Source of the DNA: Amphibalanus amphitrite
Taxonomy: Eukaryota > Arthropoda > Thecostraca > Balanomorpha > Balanidae
Reading direction: 5' to 3'
Length of the DNA stretch: 64,000 nucleotides
NCBI RefSeq assembly: GCF_019059575.1
Contig: NW_024882887.1
Coordinates: 110,695-174,694, forward strand
Made by a program: the position numbers and the translations under genes. This document shows, in pieces, positions 46,891 to 57,449 of the stretch (within the stretch, counting starts at the first letter, position 1; the number at the start of each line of letters is the position of its first letter). The notes beneath the pieces are model-generated. The model was not told the origin of the DNA and did not search any database. It worked only from the letters and a program-made list of their open reading frames with translations.

Positions 46891-49800
46891 CTGAAACGGG
46901 GCCCAGCTAGCTGAGCACAGTGAGCTCAAACAGGGCCACATTACTGAATACAGTGATCCCAAACTGGGCCGCATAGCCGAGCACAGCGTGCCCAAACGGG
47001 ACCGAAGCTCAAATTACTGAATACAGCGAGCCCAAGCAGGGCCGCACAGCTGTTTGCTGAAATAAGACCCCCATACCCGAGGGCAACACATACCTGCTCA
47101 GGCTGGATTAACAATCTACATAGGAGAACACAACAAAGCCTTGCTCAAACCGTAAAAGTTTCACTCAGACTCGTGCGCCCACGTTCTGGCGCCGCTTTGA
47201 TGCTCCTGTGGATGCTCGCGGTCAGTGCTCTGGTAATACCTGATGTGGTAAACGGTACTGTAGCAGCAGCCGCCGATGTAGCGCACGCCTTCCTTGTAGG
47301 CCTCGCGAGCGAAGGCCCTCGCCTCGAGCCGGTTCATGACGTGCGGCTCCATGGCTGCCGGACCGCGGGAGGGGTGGGCGGAAAGAGATCACAATAAACG
47401 GGGTCGTGTTGTGGCCTTTTGAGATAGGCTCGCTCCCGCAGGTGTCATTTGAGATAAGTAGAGGAGACTGGGGCAAAGCCCGAAAGCCCCAATAAACCAT
47501 GTCAAGAGCGTAGAGACCGAAGCGAAGTGGCCACCCCGCGTTTTAGCCCGCCATACTAGCGTCAGCTCCAGCTTATGGTTGCCGATAACAGTTATCTTTG
47601 CGGCCGTTCGAATGAGTCATACCGGGGTTTCCAGCCCGTCGTCATTATTCCGTGACAAATGGATAGGCATTTTGCCCAGGTTATTCATCTTATTTTCCCA
47701 ATATTCTTACGCTTTTTGAATGGTGGACCGTATCTTCGCGCCAGTTGGCGTGGGGGCGGGCGTTCTCACCGAGGGGCCAGCCGGGCAGGTGGTGTGCCTC
47801 CGTCCCGTCGTCGGGTGTCTTCAGACCGTTAGGCTGAACGATCAGCGGGCGGCTCAGGCCGGCCGATTCCAGAGCGAGCCGCATGCGCCGAATCGTGGCC
47901 AGAGCGTTACGTGGACCCACCGCGCAGTTCATACCAACTGTCCATGGAAGATAAGGGTAAATACGTAGACATAACCGAAATCACGAGCTGCCAGCAAGCC
48001 TCAGACCGATATCGAGTATCTGATACCGGGCATAAACACCGTGCTACTACAGGTGATAGGGACAAGCTGAAAAGAAAAATGCGTATCAATGATAATGTTG
48101 TCAGTTATCTGGTTTCCAACTACCAGCTATCCGTGTATCCGCACGTCTGGCGACAATACGACACAATAACATGGTTTCCAACTACCAGCTATCCGTGTAT
48201 CCGCACGTCTGGCGACAATACGACACAATAACAAAGAGGTTCGACTCAGTAGTTTGTCAGTGAGGTTGAGCATGCAGCAGGTAAAATTAAAGGTCAGCTC
48301 AAGGGCTCCTGATCGGCTACTAGTTCTATTGCTGCCTCATCAGACCTCCGCGCGTCACGCGGCAGCTGGTGAGACCCTCCGTCCTGGGATCGCGGGTCGG
48401 CGGGAGGCTCACCGACGTCGGCGCCTGCGCTGGCCATCCTCAGCGCGCACTGTTCGGGCGACACGCCGTTGCGGTCGCCGCGCGTGCCGATCGTCATACA
48501 GGCGACCACCGGCAGGCCGGTGCTGCGGCCGGCCGCAATCGCCAGCTCCATTTCACGGATGTCAAACAGCCACTGGGCGGCACACGAGGGGCGCGTCCCG
48601 GTGTGTCATACATCCGTGGCGGCGGTCTGACCTACGGTCAGTGGGCTATGGACGGTTCTACTGCATAGGTATAGTTCTCTGTACAACGGCATATGCCAAG
48701 TTTTTATCAATCACATCTAGGTATAAACAAAAATACCCTCCACATTAATAGGTACTGCTTGATGGGAAGAAAACAAAACGAAAATACTGCGGTACTCACC
48801 TCACAAACGATGAAGTCCACGCCTTCTTCCATGATGGGTTTCAGCTGTTGTTTGTAGTCGGCAATGACGTCATCGTCCGAGGCGCCGCTCTCGAACACGG
48901 GTGTGGCTGTCAGGGAGGCCGAGATGAGCTGGTCGCCCTCCTCCGCCACCTCCCGAGCCAGCCTGCCGACGGCCGACTGACCTCAGACTGATAGACTGAT
49001 CTCGGACAGACGTAGGTACTGATGTCAGACAGACGAACTGATCTAAGGCAGACGGACTGACTGATGTCAGACTGATAGACTGATCTCAGACAGACGGACT
49101 GATCTCAGACTAATAGACTGCTGATGTCGGACAGACGGACTGATCTCAGACAGACGGACTGATGTTAAACTGATAGACTGATGTCAGACAGACGAACTGA
49201 GGTCGGACAGACGGACTGACATCATACAGACGAACTGCCGGCGGCGAACTGATCTCACAGACGGACTTCCGACGGCGGACTGGTGTCAGACAGACGCACT
49301 GGACTCAGGCAGACAAAACAGACAGACCAGACAGGCCAACAGACAGATGAGGATGCGATCCGATGCCTTTTGCGTGGGGGGAGATTCAACGTGAGTAGCA
49401 TCTGATAGGTATCTCCATCCCGGATCTGGCAATGAAGGAATATACACAGGTACACATGCAGCTGTAGGTACCTGCACGCCGCGCGGTTGATCTCCTCCAC
49501 GGTGCAGTCGAGGCCGCGCTCTTTCATCTTCTGGTCGTTGGAGTAGAAGTTGAGCGCCTGAAGCACGCCGGCGCCTGCCCTGGCAAACTCCCGGTGCAGC
49601 TCTCGCACTGCGACCCAGTACAGTGTTAGTGGTAGTGGTAGTCATACCGAGTAATCAAGTAACTTACAGTGTTAACGGTAGTCACACAGAGTAACCGAGT
49701 GGCGAGTAGTGTCCGCGGCGCTCACACCGAGTAACCAAGTACCTTTCAGTGTTAACGGTAGTCACACCGAATAACCCAGTACAGACAGCGGCAGTCGCCG

Positions 49801-50606
49801 GATTGTTGCCTAACGGACGGGGCCAGGTCACCGTGCAGTGGACCCACCTGCTGACGGGTGCTGGACACACACCTCGGGCGTCCATATGCCGGTAATCGCG
49901 TATCCTCGTCTGCACATTTCCGACATCATGCCTCCGTCGCCGATCACCACGCCATCCTGAAGACGCTCCAGAAGACCCTGATCGACGACGGTTTAAAAAG
50001 TGTAAAAAAAGTTCTGCCGCAAGCGTTGTCTCATTAACCCGCGCGCATGACAGGGATATTTTCCAAACACGGTTGACTGGGGAGAGGAGGGGGGAGGGCT
50101 CTACAGAACCCCTTTCTATGCTTATCTCAGGCAGCTTTTGCCAAATTGTCAGGGAACTCTTGTGTCAGGGAAAACTGTTGTGCCGATTGTCAGAATTTCT
50201 AAATCTACGGTGTAACATAACCCTTGAAAATTGTCTGACGAAACCTAATTTTATTGATCTCGAGGTCACCGGTGCCGTCACGGTCAAAGCAAAAATTATC
50301 AAAATTTCGGCTTTTTCACAGTTTGAGCTCTGGACGCCTGCAGTGCTTACCAGTCTCATCAAGCTCATTTTTGGTTTACACATTCCTAAATATAGGTATG
50401 CCTAAAATGCCCTGGGGGTACCAAACTTGTACTTCGAATTTTTCAGATCAAGGCTAAGTCAGCCTAGGTCACATAAACTTTATATCATGCATGGGTCACG
50501 TGACACATGTTTTATGGTCCATTTCGGCCATAAAACAATGACCCCAATAGGATGCGAATTAAAACATACTTACCTTTTTGGCGTTTGACGTTGAGCTCCC
50601 GGGCAT
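46728..50606 (-). CDS. BHMT: Betaine-homocysteine S-methyltransferase (complete, eight exons)
   Basis: Exons 50574-50606, 49848-49977, 49472-49607, 48800-48962, 48413-48572, 47770-47937, 47240-47354 and 46728-46890 join in phase into 355 codons plus TAG. Conserved blocks appear in order: GLLERLQDGVVIGDGG, TPE..V.HP.AVRELHREF, GLPVVACMTIG, VVGMNC, AFAREAYKEGVRYIGGCC and YHIRAMAEEL. The cysteines of GMNC and GGCC are the three zinc ligands. The enzyme moves a methyl group from betaine to homocysteine, making methionine and dimethylglycine in the cytosol. Vertebrate BHMT is about 406 residues; the C-terminal oligomerisation tail is shorter here. Several introns carry minisatellites. Confidence 0.95.
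47240..47354 (-). CDS. BHMT: BHMT exon 7 with GGCC zinc motif
   Basis: Acceptor CGGTCCGGCAG, donor GTATTACC. The exon encodes MEPHVMNRLEARAFAREAYK, EGVRYIGGCC (the paired zinc cysteines) and YSTVYHI. The AG left over joins G of exon 8 as Arg. Confidence 0.94.
47770..47937 (-). CDS. BHMT: BHMT exon 6 with first zinc cysteine
   Basis: Acceptor ATGGACAG, donor GTGAGAACG. The exon encodes the junction VVGMNC (first zinc ligand), LIVQPNG and HHLPGWPL, the counterpart of the family's DLPEFPF. Confidence 0.93.
48110..48233. repeat. 62-bp tandem duplication in a BHMT intron
   Basis: TGGTTTCCAACTACCAGCTA at 48110 recurs at 48172, and the units are essentially identical, implying a recent duplication. 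Confidence 0.92.
48413..48572 (-). CDS. BHMT: BHMT exon 5
   Basis: Acceptor CGCCCAG, donor GTGAGCC. The exon encodes WLFDIREMELAIAAGRSTGL, PVVACMTIG, GVSPEQCALRMASAGADV. It ends in phase 1 and continues as VVGMNC. Confidence 0.93.
48800..48962 (-). CDS. BHMT: BHMT exon 4
   Basis: Acceptor CCGTCGGCAG, donor GTGAGTACC. The exon encodes LAREVAEEGDQLISASLTAT and LKPIMEEGVDFIVCE, the A..VADEGDAL...G and K.NVDFLI.E segments of the family. Confidence 0.93.
48975..49290. repeat. GACAGACGGACTGATCTCA minisatellite in a BHMT intron
   Basis: Many units of 15-20 bp (AGACAGACGGACTGATCTC, AGACTGATAGACTGATGTC) fill the intron between exons 3 and 4. Confidence 0.85.
49472..49607 (-). CDS. BHMT: BHMT exon 3
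   Basis: Acceptor GGGTCGCAG, donor GTACCTAC. The exon encodes RELHREFARAGAGVLQALNF, YSNDQKMKERG and VEEINRAAC, matching the LHREFLRAG...F.FYAS.DK..NRG block of BHMT. Confidence 0.93.
49848..49977 (-). CDS. BHMT: BHMT exon 2
   Basis: Acceptor CGATCAG, donor GTGGGTCC. The exon encodes GLLERLQDGVVIGDGGMM, RRGYAITGIWTPE and VCVQHPSA: the conserved first strand of the barrel and the substrate-binding segment. Confidence 0.93.
50034..50545. mobile_element. Truncated TTAA MITE in BHMT intron 1
   Basis: TTAACCCGCGCGCATGACAG at 50034 gives one end. The other side contains TCACGTGACACATGTTTTAT and GGTCCATTT, also present at 9121 in the element at 8733-9913. The right end is missing. Confidence 0.55.
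50574..50606 (-). CDS. BHMT: BHMT exon 1 with start codon
   Basis: ATG at 50606 opens MPGSSTSNAKK, ending in phase 0 before GTAAGTAT. The next codon is the Gly of GLLERL, as in other BHMTs. The other frames of this segment would not join exon 2 in phase. Confidence 0.85.
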
Positions 50607-50628
50607 CCTGCACCTTCTTGAAGAACAC

Positions 50629-51494
50629 CTGGAAATTGGAATACCTAGTGGTAATGTAGTAAAAATTGAAAATAGTATTGGGTTTGATTGGATATTTTTT
50701 CTGATGTCAAATGATTAAAACTGATATAAATTTATTTCTATTAAAAAAGTTGATGACTAGAGGGACCTCACTTGATGAAATACACTAGCGAATTTAGACT
50801 CTCAGCCAGCCAGCACGCAAGGGGCGAAATTGGCGATAGTACGGAGACCTCGTGCCTCACCTTGCCAGTGACGGGCCCCCTGAGCGAAAAATAATCGCTT
50901 AAGTTTGAAAGAAGTTACTCGTTTAGTCCTAACGATTGTTTTTGACACCTTACTACCTTTTTTATAAATTATCGGGTGTGGCCGAAAACGTCCCTTCCCG
51001 CATCATGGCGAAGGTGACAGAGACTTCCACCCGGGCGGGAGCGGTGAGTAAGGAGGCATGCTCAGCAGCATGCGCATGTACCTCTAACCGCCCACTAAGG
51101 AAGATGTCAATATGGACTTAGGATAGGTAGGTGCTGCCGTGAAGTGATAGGTGAAAATGATTTTTACCCGCAGGCTTCACCCACCTTCCTTGCAGCGAAG
51201 CTGTCGACGTCGTGTGCCAGTGCTGTCTATGAGTCGGCCGTCGCGTTGTGCCTTCTGGGCTCATGGTCTCTCGCCCGTTCCGGACCACTGATCGGACACC
51301 CCGTGCGCATGCGCCTCACAAACGGCGGCCAGTTATAAATATACAACTCGGGTCTGAGGCCCCAGGCTATAGCGGCGATATTGCCAGGACGCTGCAGCCT
51401 GTTGTTTACAGTGATCTCTATTCTCTAGTCCATTATCCCGCACCGTGCTGAGCTGTACGACCCCCCCCCCCGTTATTTCGCAAGCGCCGCCGGT
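50629..51494 (+). other. Intergenic; possible divergent short gene start at 51005
   Basis: On the plus strand ATG at 51005 opens MAKVTETSTRAGA, then a good donor GTGAGTAAG. A strong acceptor (CCACCTTCCTTGCAG) lies at 51194. The candidate second exon does not resemble a known protein, and its frame soon ends. It could be a non-coding or decayed first exon upstream of BHMT. Confidence 0.2.
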
Positions 51495-52914
51495 TTAACC
51501 TTCACCCCAGTGGGGGGGGGGGGGGTCATATGTTACCACCCTGTCGCGTTTTTTGTGTGTGAATAAAAAACGCGCCGCGCCGCTTGGAGTAGCTTTTTGT
51601 ACAGTCCACAGCAGAAGTAATGTGGGGTTTCAGTCATGGGTATGTTCTGCTTCTGAAGCTTATGAACGATTAACCAGACTACAATGAAACTTTGAATGTA
51701 GCTTATATGTATCGTCACCCTTGCAGCTGCAACTTTAGCTATTGACATCTTCTTTTCGATCACTCCGCATTAAACAATCGCCAGTCAAAGCCAACCGTTG
51801 AGATTGGTAAAACCCTACATTACTTTAGCGTTGGGCTGTACATCAATTTTGGACAATGTGTGAAATTTTTAACCCCAGGTCATGTCAGGTCAGGTCACCA
51901 GATCAAGTTAACTGACCAAGCCTAAAACAGTTTGCAATCATGTCCAGCCTGCAGTGTTTGTCAGAAAGGTTTTAAACTTGGTGAATTGCATGATGTTATG
52001 GGCGCCTATAATTTGTATACCTATCTCGGATTTTTTATATCCGTGACCTAAGGTCAGGCCAGTTCCGTGACCTTACCATTATAAGTCAATAGAGAAAATG
52101 AAAATGCCTCTAGACCCGTGTGTACGCATAGGAACAGTCCAAATATTTCAGAATCACAATCATTTGGACCACCCGTGACGACCAATGTGTCTTTTTTTCC
52201 TGATAGCCTCTAGAAAGGTCATCCGAGGTCATTTGAGGCTACAAACATATTTTTACCAATAACTCTCGATTGGAAAGAGATAGGACGCTGGGGATGACCT
52301 TATTGTGTTTGTCTTCTTGGGACGCATCGAATGATATGCAACATGACCTTTTCCGATCAGGTCATGACCTTGACCTGAGGTCAAATTTTCAAGTTGACCT
52401 TTCAAGGTCAAATTATAGTTCATTCGACGCGTCTCGGCGAGAGGAACACGATTATGGCAATAGAAATGTCTTGGCTCTTTTAAGTCAAAAGTTATTGTCG
52501 AAAAACACTTCGTAAAAACAGCTATTTTTGGAGTTTTTGCCCTCTGGAGGCTAAACCGTTGACCTGAGGTCAATTCTGATGATAATCTTATCAAAAGAAG
52601 AGTTCAAAAGCTATCGATTGCTTTTCCATGTGTTTTTCTAGCTATCATAGTTCCCGAGATAAATGCATGTTTTCTGAAAATTATAATGACATTGGCAAAT
52701 TTTGACCTTTGATGACCTCCAGTGACCCCAATATTGCTCTAAGATGAAAAATGACGGGAATACTTTCAAACGTACGCATTGAGAGCTATCGACTTCATTT
52801 ACCGCGTCTTTCTAGCCCTCTTAGTTTTTGAGTTAGAGGTGGGTGGTAACATATGCTCCCCCCCCCCCCCACTAGGGCGAAGTTGGCTGAGACCACCACT
52901 GGGGCGCGGGTTAA
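51495..52914. mobile_element. TTAA-flanked MITE, AGGTCA family (1.42 kb)
   Basis: TTAA at 51495-51498 with CATATGTTACCACC just inside the left G tract is mirrored by GGTGGTAACATATG near 52841. The right end GGGGCGCGGG is followed by TTAA at 52911-52914. The core 52310-52570 (GACCTGAGGTCAAATTTTCA, GACCTTTCAAGGTCAAATTA) is shared with 62564-63747 and, inverted, with 7481-8642. Confidence 0.78.
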
Positions 52915-53891
52915 GATTGAGTATCATCGGCTTCCTCTCATGACGGGCAGCACGCTCGTTTTTCTGCGAAGCTCTAGCTCGATCAGGGGCCAAACGCGAG
53001 GGGGGGGTCGGGTACCACCCCACCCCCCTTGTGCCGTCGAAGGACGCAAAATGGCCTATGCCGGCGAGGGTTAACCCTCGGGCCCGACCGGGTTAGTGAC
53101 CTTCTGAATGACCTGCATACGTAACAATAATGACAAGTTGCTTCAAGCAAAAACACCTCTCTCAAATGAAGATACTTGACAATTTTGCGCATCGCGCAAA
53201 CTGTACATACCTGCTCCAGTTTATTGACAAGTCTCTCATTAATAAATATTCACTTTACACAAGCACCAAACATTCAGCGGATTACACAAGTCAATTGAAG
53301 AGTGCTAAGTTCTGAGAGGGTGGCAGAGTGTACACTGTATCACGCTTGGTACCGATAGGGTGGGTGTATCACGCTCAGTACTGAGAGAGTGGCAGGGTGT
53401 ATCACACAGACGGGAAGAGACGTACGTAGTACGCACGACAGCGCGACGGCATCGGAAGGGACCGCGCCTTCAGCACGGGTCCAGGGTCTAATAGTTGGTA
53501 TGAACCATCGGGCACCGACGCCATCTCTCAGGCTTCGGATCCGCAACAAGGCTGGCAGCTTTCGTCCGTTTTGAAGCACACTGACATGCAATGTAAAGGC
53601 TAACTATCACTATCTGCCAGGTGAACCATCGTCAATGCTAAAAGTAAAGAAGCTTCATTCCCGGTGCAACAATAAAATGCAGGTTCTAGTACTACTCATA
53701 AGGTGCACCTTAGCTCAGCTCTGTCTAAGCGCATCTCAGTCAATGCCACAGTCCTTTATTGTTATCACTCGGTAGTCGGCAGCCTTCATGCTACGACCAC
53801 TACACTGGTCCCTGGCGTTTGATATTCTCGTCACATTCACGCTACCCGTCGGTCGGCAGCACCTACCCACGAATCGTCACACGAGGCCACC
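52915..53891. repeat. MITE end fragment and small satellite
   Basis: A lone right end (G tract, GGGTACCACCCC, CGGCGAGGGTTAA to 53074) adjoins the previous element. About 53290-53410 repeats GTGTATCACGCTCAGTACTG-like units. 53411-53891 should hold the 3' UTR of the membrane-protein gene; no other feature seen. Confidence 0.5.
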
Positions 53892-56800
53892 TCAAGTGGT
53901 GACACCCCCGTACGGAGTGTCTGAATACGCCGCTGCGTAGCGCTGGTTGAACGACTTCCTTAGGGAGCCCCAGAAACCGGTGGTCTTCGTCCGGTATGCG
54001 TTGGCGTAGTTGTTGACGTTGATGCGGCTGGGATCGAGGGGGCTGCTGCTGCGCTCACTGTCCGCAGCCGGACACGGGCCGAGTGCGCGCTCGTCACGAC
54101 GTTGACGCCACCTGCAGAACGCCATCAGCCCTACGAAGATGAGGAGGGCGCAGCCGCCGACCGCGCCGCTGGCGATCACGGCGTGCCGCACGGCCGGACT
54201 GATGCCGCCGCTCGGCGGAGACAGCTCGATGTCGAAGACAGTCGAGTCCACCTGGTGCTGGCCCTCTCCGCCACCACCGCCGGCCGCCGCCCACATGGCC
54301 TCTGTCTCCTGGTTGATCCGCTCGAAGAGCTCGTCGTGCGGCAGCACGGTGGGCAGTGCTGGCTGAGGTTTGTGGTCGGATAGTGGTGGTGTGTCCAGCC
54401 GACGCGGAGGGTCGCCGATTGGCGCCGGTGGCAGTAGGGTGACCGGGCGGCCGTAGATGGCCGGTGCCGGCGAGAGAAGTCGGATGCCCGGCTGAGTGTC
54501 GCGCTGTTGGTCATCGTCATCCTCTCCCAGTGGCACAGACAGTGTCATCGGCTCATCCGGGTCTCCTTGGGCGCCAGGAAACGATGTGGATGTGGTCGGT
54601 GTATATGAAGAGGTGGCAGGAACTGCTGTGGTGGTGCGTAGCGACGCACGCCAGCCTACGCCATTGTATTCTTCGAGAATGGCGGTCACGTTACCCCCGC
54701 CAGAGATAAACTGTTTGAGCGTCTGCTTTCTTATGCCAAGGATCTCCTTAAGGCTATAAATTTTGCCACTGACATCGGCTTGTGGTTTGATTGTAGACAG
54801 TTCTTCGATGGCATCGTCTTCAGTGTCAGGAGAGGGCGTTGCAGAATTATATTCCAGAAGCAACTGCTTGACGTCACCGCCCCTTGCCAGAAACTCGGGC
54901 AGCGAGACCTGCTTCTGTTCGAGAATCTCCGCCAGACTCCACTGCTTCGGCCGCCGAGGGGCCGACTCTGTCCCAGGGTTGACAGCGTTTTCCAGTGGAC
55001 TTCGGTCAGAAGGCAGCTGTTTCTCACCACCCGACGAGACTCCGGCTTCCTTGTGATGTTTCTCGTCTGGCTGGTATTCGTACGGGAGCTGTGCACTAGA
55101 CTGAGCTCCAGAAGGGCGCCGAACCTGGGGGTCTACTTGGTCTGTCCGTGCGGTCGTCGGGGTCGGCGCAAGCGTCTCATCCGTCACCGGGATAGGACGG
55201 CCCTCTCGTCTGGCACGCAGTCGATCTATAATCGCCATCACGTCTGCCATTGTGTAGTCGCTTCTCAGAAAGGCGGCCAGGCTCTGACCGGACTCTACGA
55301 GCATTTCTGCCAGACTGAACGGCTGGATTGCTGACCGCACCTCGTCCAGTGATGGGGACGCGGTGGCTGCTGCGCCTGCGTCGGTGCTTGGGTTGGGTAC
55401 CACCTCGAAAGAGGAACTAGTGGTCGCCTGCGTGGAAGAGGAAACTGGCCTAGTGATGCGCTGTGTGGAAGTGAAGGGTGAACTTTCCTGGCTGGTTCTA
55501 GTCTCGTCGGTCGGTGGAGACGAAGGCTTTGTCACAGCGGACTGAGTACTGGTGACTGGAGCCCCATTCCCGAAGCGGTAGAACTTTGAGAAGGTTGGTC
55601 GTGACTGCAGACGTGGGATGGGTTTTCTAGTGCTTTTCTTTGGTTCCCGGTCGAAGTCCGTGGGCATTGTAGAAGACTCATCAAGCTGGTCATTGCTGTG
55701 TTCCTCAGAGGAATGAGTTGAAACTGAGCTTGCTCCTTCCGTAACAATGTTGTCACGGTATGTGTATGGAGCAGCATTTTGTTTTGTTGTTAGGATGGTT
55801 GGCGCTGACGTTGTCGCATGCTCAACAGGTGTTGCTAGATCCTGGCTCATAGCGGTGGACAATCCGTCGACCAGCTCCGATATTGAATCCTCAGTTGACC
55901 GTACTGTAGGGACCTGTACTTCTGGCTCTGTAGTTGAGACAATGTTGGGAAGCGTTGTCTGAGTATCATCATATTTTGTCATTCCCACCAGGTCATTGTA
56001 CGCGGTTTCTGTTGCAATAGTTGAGAACTGCTGATCAACGTTGGCCTGGTTCATATCATCCACGTCCTGTTGATCGTTAGGGGCTGCGGTTGATGTCACC
56101 GAAGTCTGTTGATAACTGTCTGGCATCAACTCTCTAACCATACCGCCCTTGTGATGAGGGGCATCGATGTCGTCTGTCATTCCAAGCTGATCGTCAGAAT
56201 ACGCAACTGCTTCTGTCATGTCAATCTGTTCATTGGAAGTGTCTGCGTGCCCATGATTTGTTAGATCGAGCTCGCCATCAGAAGAATCAGTCGCTGCGTC
56301 CATTTGGAAGTGATAGTCAGGAGAGCTTGTCACAGTATCTGCCCCGTCCTGCTCACTGCCCGCGAACTCTGGGAAATTCGAGAAGAGGTACAGACTTGAA
56401 GGAGTCGGCGCAGAGCTGCTGGTGAGCTCTGGTGCTCCTATTCTGTAAGGATGGCTCGTCACTGATGCAGTCGATTGGCTGATGCCCCGTGGCGCCTCCT
56501 CTTCCGTGTCTTGATCCTCACTGTACGTCACGGTAGCTGCTTCAGTTGACGATTCACTTGTGCTCAGAGGCGCGATACCTGATTTCGTGTCCATCAATAC
56601 CGGTTGCCTTGTTTGGTCGACGTGTGATAAATCACCATCGCCTAGACTGCTTTCAGAGGTTGACCGAACAATGCCTAGCTCTCCTCGTTTTGTGGTTGAT
56701 ATTGTTTCGTCAGCAGGGTTTCCTGGCGAATATAGCACAGTTGTAGCAGTGCTCGGATCGATAGTGGTCGCAGCACTCGGCATATCAAATGCTGACTCGT

Positions 56801-57449
56801 CGTTGTTAGCAGCAGCGTCAATATTTGTTTTTGAATACGGTAGTCCGTTTTCTACAGACGTAAAACCATTGATCGACGCCTCAGTTGTCAATGGTAGCTC
56901 TGTGTCATCGTCGTAGAGCTCAAAATCATCATATGCAGCGTAATCAATGTCATTGGTTACTTTTGCTGTCGAAGTAGCTGGCGTTGAAGTGACCTCTGCT
57001 TCATGGAATATTTCTTGGAGAACTTCCCCAACAACATCGTCTATCAACCCACCGTACGGTGACGGCTTGTCGTTCCAGTAACCATTCTTCTCGTGTGAAG
57101 AAGAGGCTTCTGTGCTAGCTTCCGTCACCGCAGGCACAGCCTCAACGACGTCAGTACTGTGCGAGCTAGTGACGCCAATATACTCATCATCTTTGTCGTG
57201 ACTTGTTTCGAAGTACATCTCCTCCACCTTTCTTTTGGAGCCAGGTATACTCTCCTCAAAGACATTGGCTTGTCTTTCCGATCCAGCCATCTTCTGGCCG
57301 GATGTCGTTTTTCTTGATTGAGTGTCGTGGGGCTGGTCGATTCGCCTGGACTCTGCACCTCTCCTGCGGCCCGGTTTTTGCAGCCCTCTGCGTGAGAGCG
57401 CGTCCTCCAACTCTGTCGCTTTAGTAGTGCTATAATCATCAGACTCCAT
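53892..57449 (-). CDS. Membrane-protein large exon, 3' open segment (1185 codons)
   Basis: This is the longest open frame in the window, 57449 to TGA at 53892-53894. The same frame is already open upstream to at least 57530 (SSSTEREDVVSTAITEHEEA), so ATG 57449 is probably internal; alternatively it is the start of a shorter product. SLxEIL motifs lie near 55220-55320, 54846-54946 and 54660-54765. The transmembrane helix AVIASGAVGGCALLIFVGLM is near 54108-54182. The tail ends YSDTPYGGVTT. Confidence 0.78.
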   Translation of the reverse strand: MESDDYSTTKATELEDALSRRGLQKPGRRRGAESRRIDQPHDTQSRKTTSGQKMAGSERQANVFEESIPGSKRKVEEMYFETSHDKDDEYIGVTSSHSTDVVEAVPAVTEASTEASSSHEKNGYWNDKPSPYGGLIDDVVGEVLQEIFHEAEVTSTPATSTAKVTNDIDYAAYDDFELYDDDTELPLTTEASINGFTSVENGLPYSKTNIDAAANNDESAFDMPSAATTIDPSTATTVLYSPGNPADETISTTKRGELGIVRSTSESSLGDGDLSHVDQTRQPVLMDTKSGIAPLSTSESSTEAATVTYSEDQDTEEEAPRGISQSTASVTSHPYRIGAPELTSSSAPTPSSLYLFSNFPEFAGSEQDGADTVTSSPDYHFQMDAATDSSDGELDLTNHGHADTSNEQIDMTEAVAYSDDQLGMTDDIDAPHHKGGMVRELMPDSYQQTSVTSTAAPNDQQDVDDMNQANVDQQFSTIATETAYNDLVGMTKYDDTQTTLPNIVSTTEPEVQVPTVRSTEDSISELVDGLSTAMSQDLATPVEHATTSAPTILTTKQNAAPYTYRDNIVTEGASSVSTHSSEEHSNDQLDESSTMPTDFDREPKKSTRKPIPRLQSRPTFSKFYRFGNGAPVTSTQSAVTKPSSPPTDETRTSQESSPFTSTQRITRPVSSSTQATTSSSFEVVPNPSTDAGAAATASPSLDEVRSAIQPFSLAEMLVESGQSLAAFLRSDYTMADVMAIIDRLRARREGRPIPVTDETLAPTPTTARTDQVDPQVRRPSGAQSSAQLPYEYQPDEKHHKEAGVSSGGEKQLPSDRSPLENAVNPGTESAPRRPKQWSLAEILEQKQVSLPEFLARGGDVKQLLLEYNSATPSPDTEDDAIEELSTIKPQADVSGKIYSLKEILGIRKQTLKQFISGGGNVTAILEEYNGVGWRASLRTTTAVPATSSYTPTTSTSFPGAQGDPDEPMTLSVPLGEDDDDQQRDTQPGIRLLSPAPAIYGRPVTLLPPAPIGDPPRRLDTPPLSDHKPQPALPTVLPHDELFERINQETEAMWAAAGGGGGEGQHQVDSTVFDIELSPPSGGISPAVRHAVIASGAVGGCALLIFVGLMAFCRWRQRRDERALGPCPAADSERSSSPLDPSRINVNNYANAYRTKTTGFWGSLRKSFNQRYAAAYSDTPYGGVTT

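Noticed and set aside
47163-47239. Reading BHMT exon 7 straight through to the stop at 47161
   Set aside because: The GTATTACC donor and the in-phase exon at 46890 restore the conserved AMAEEL block after YHIR, so the read-through end is intronic.
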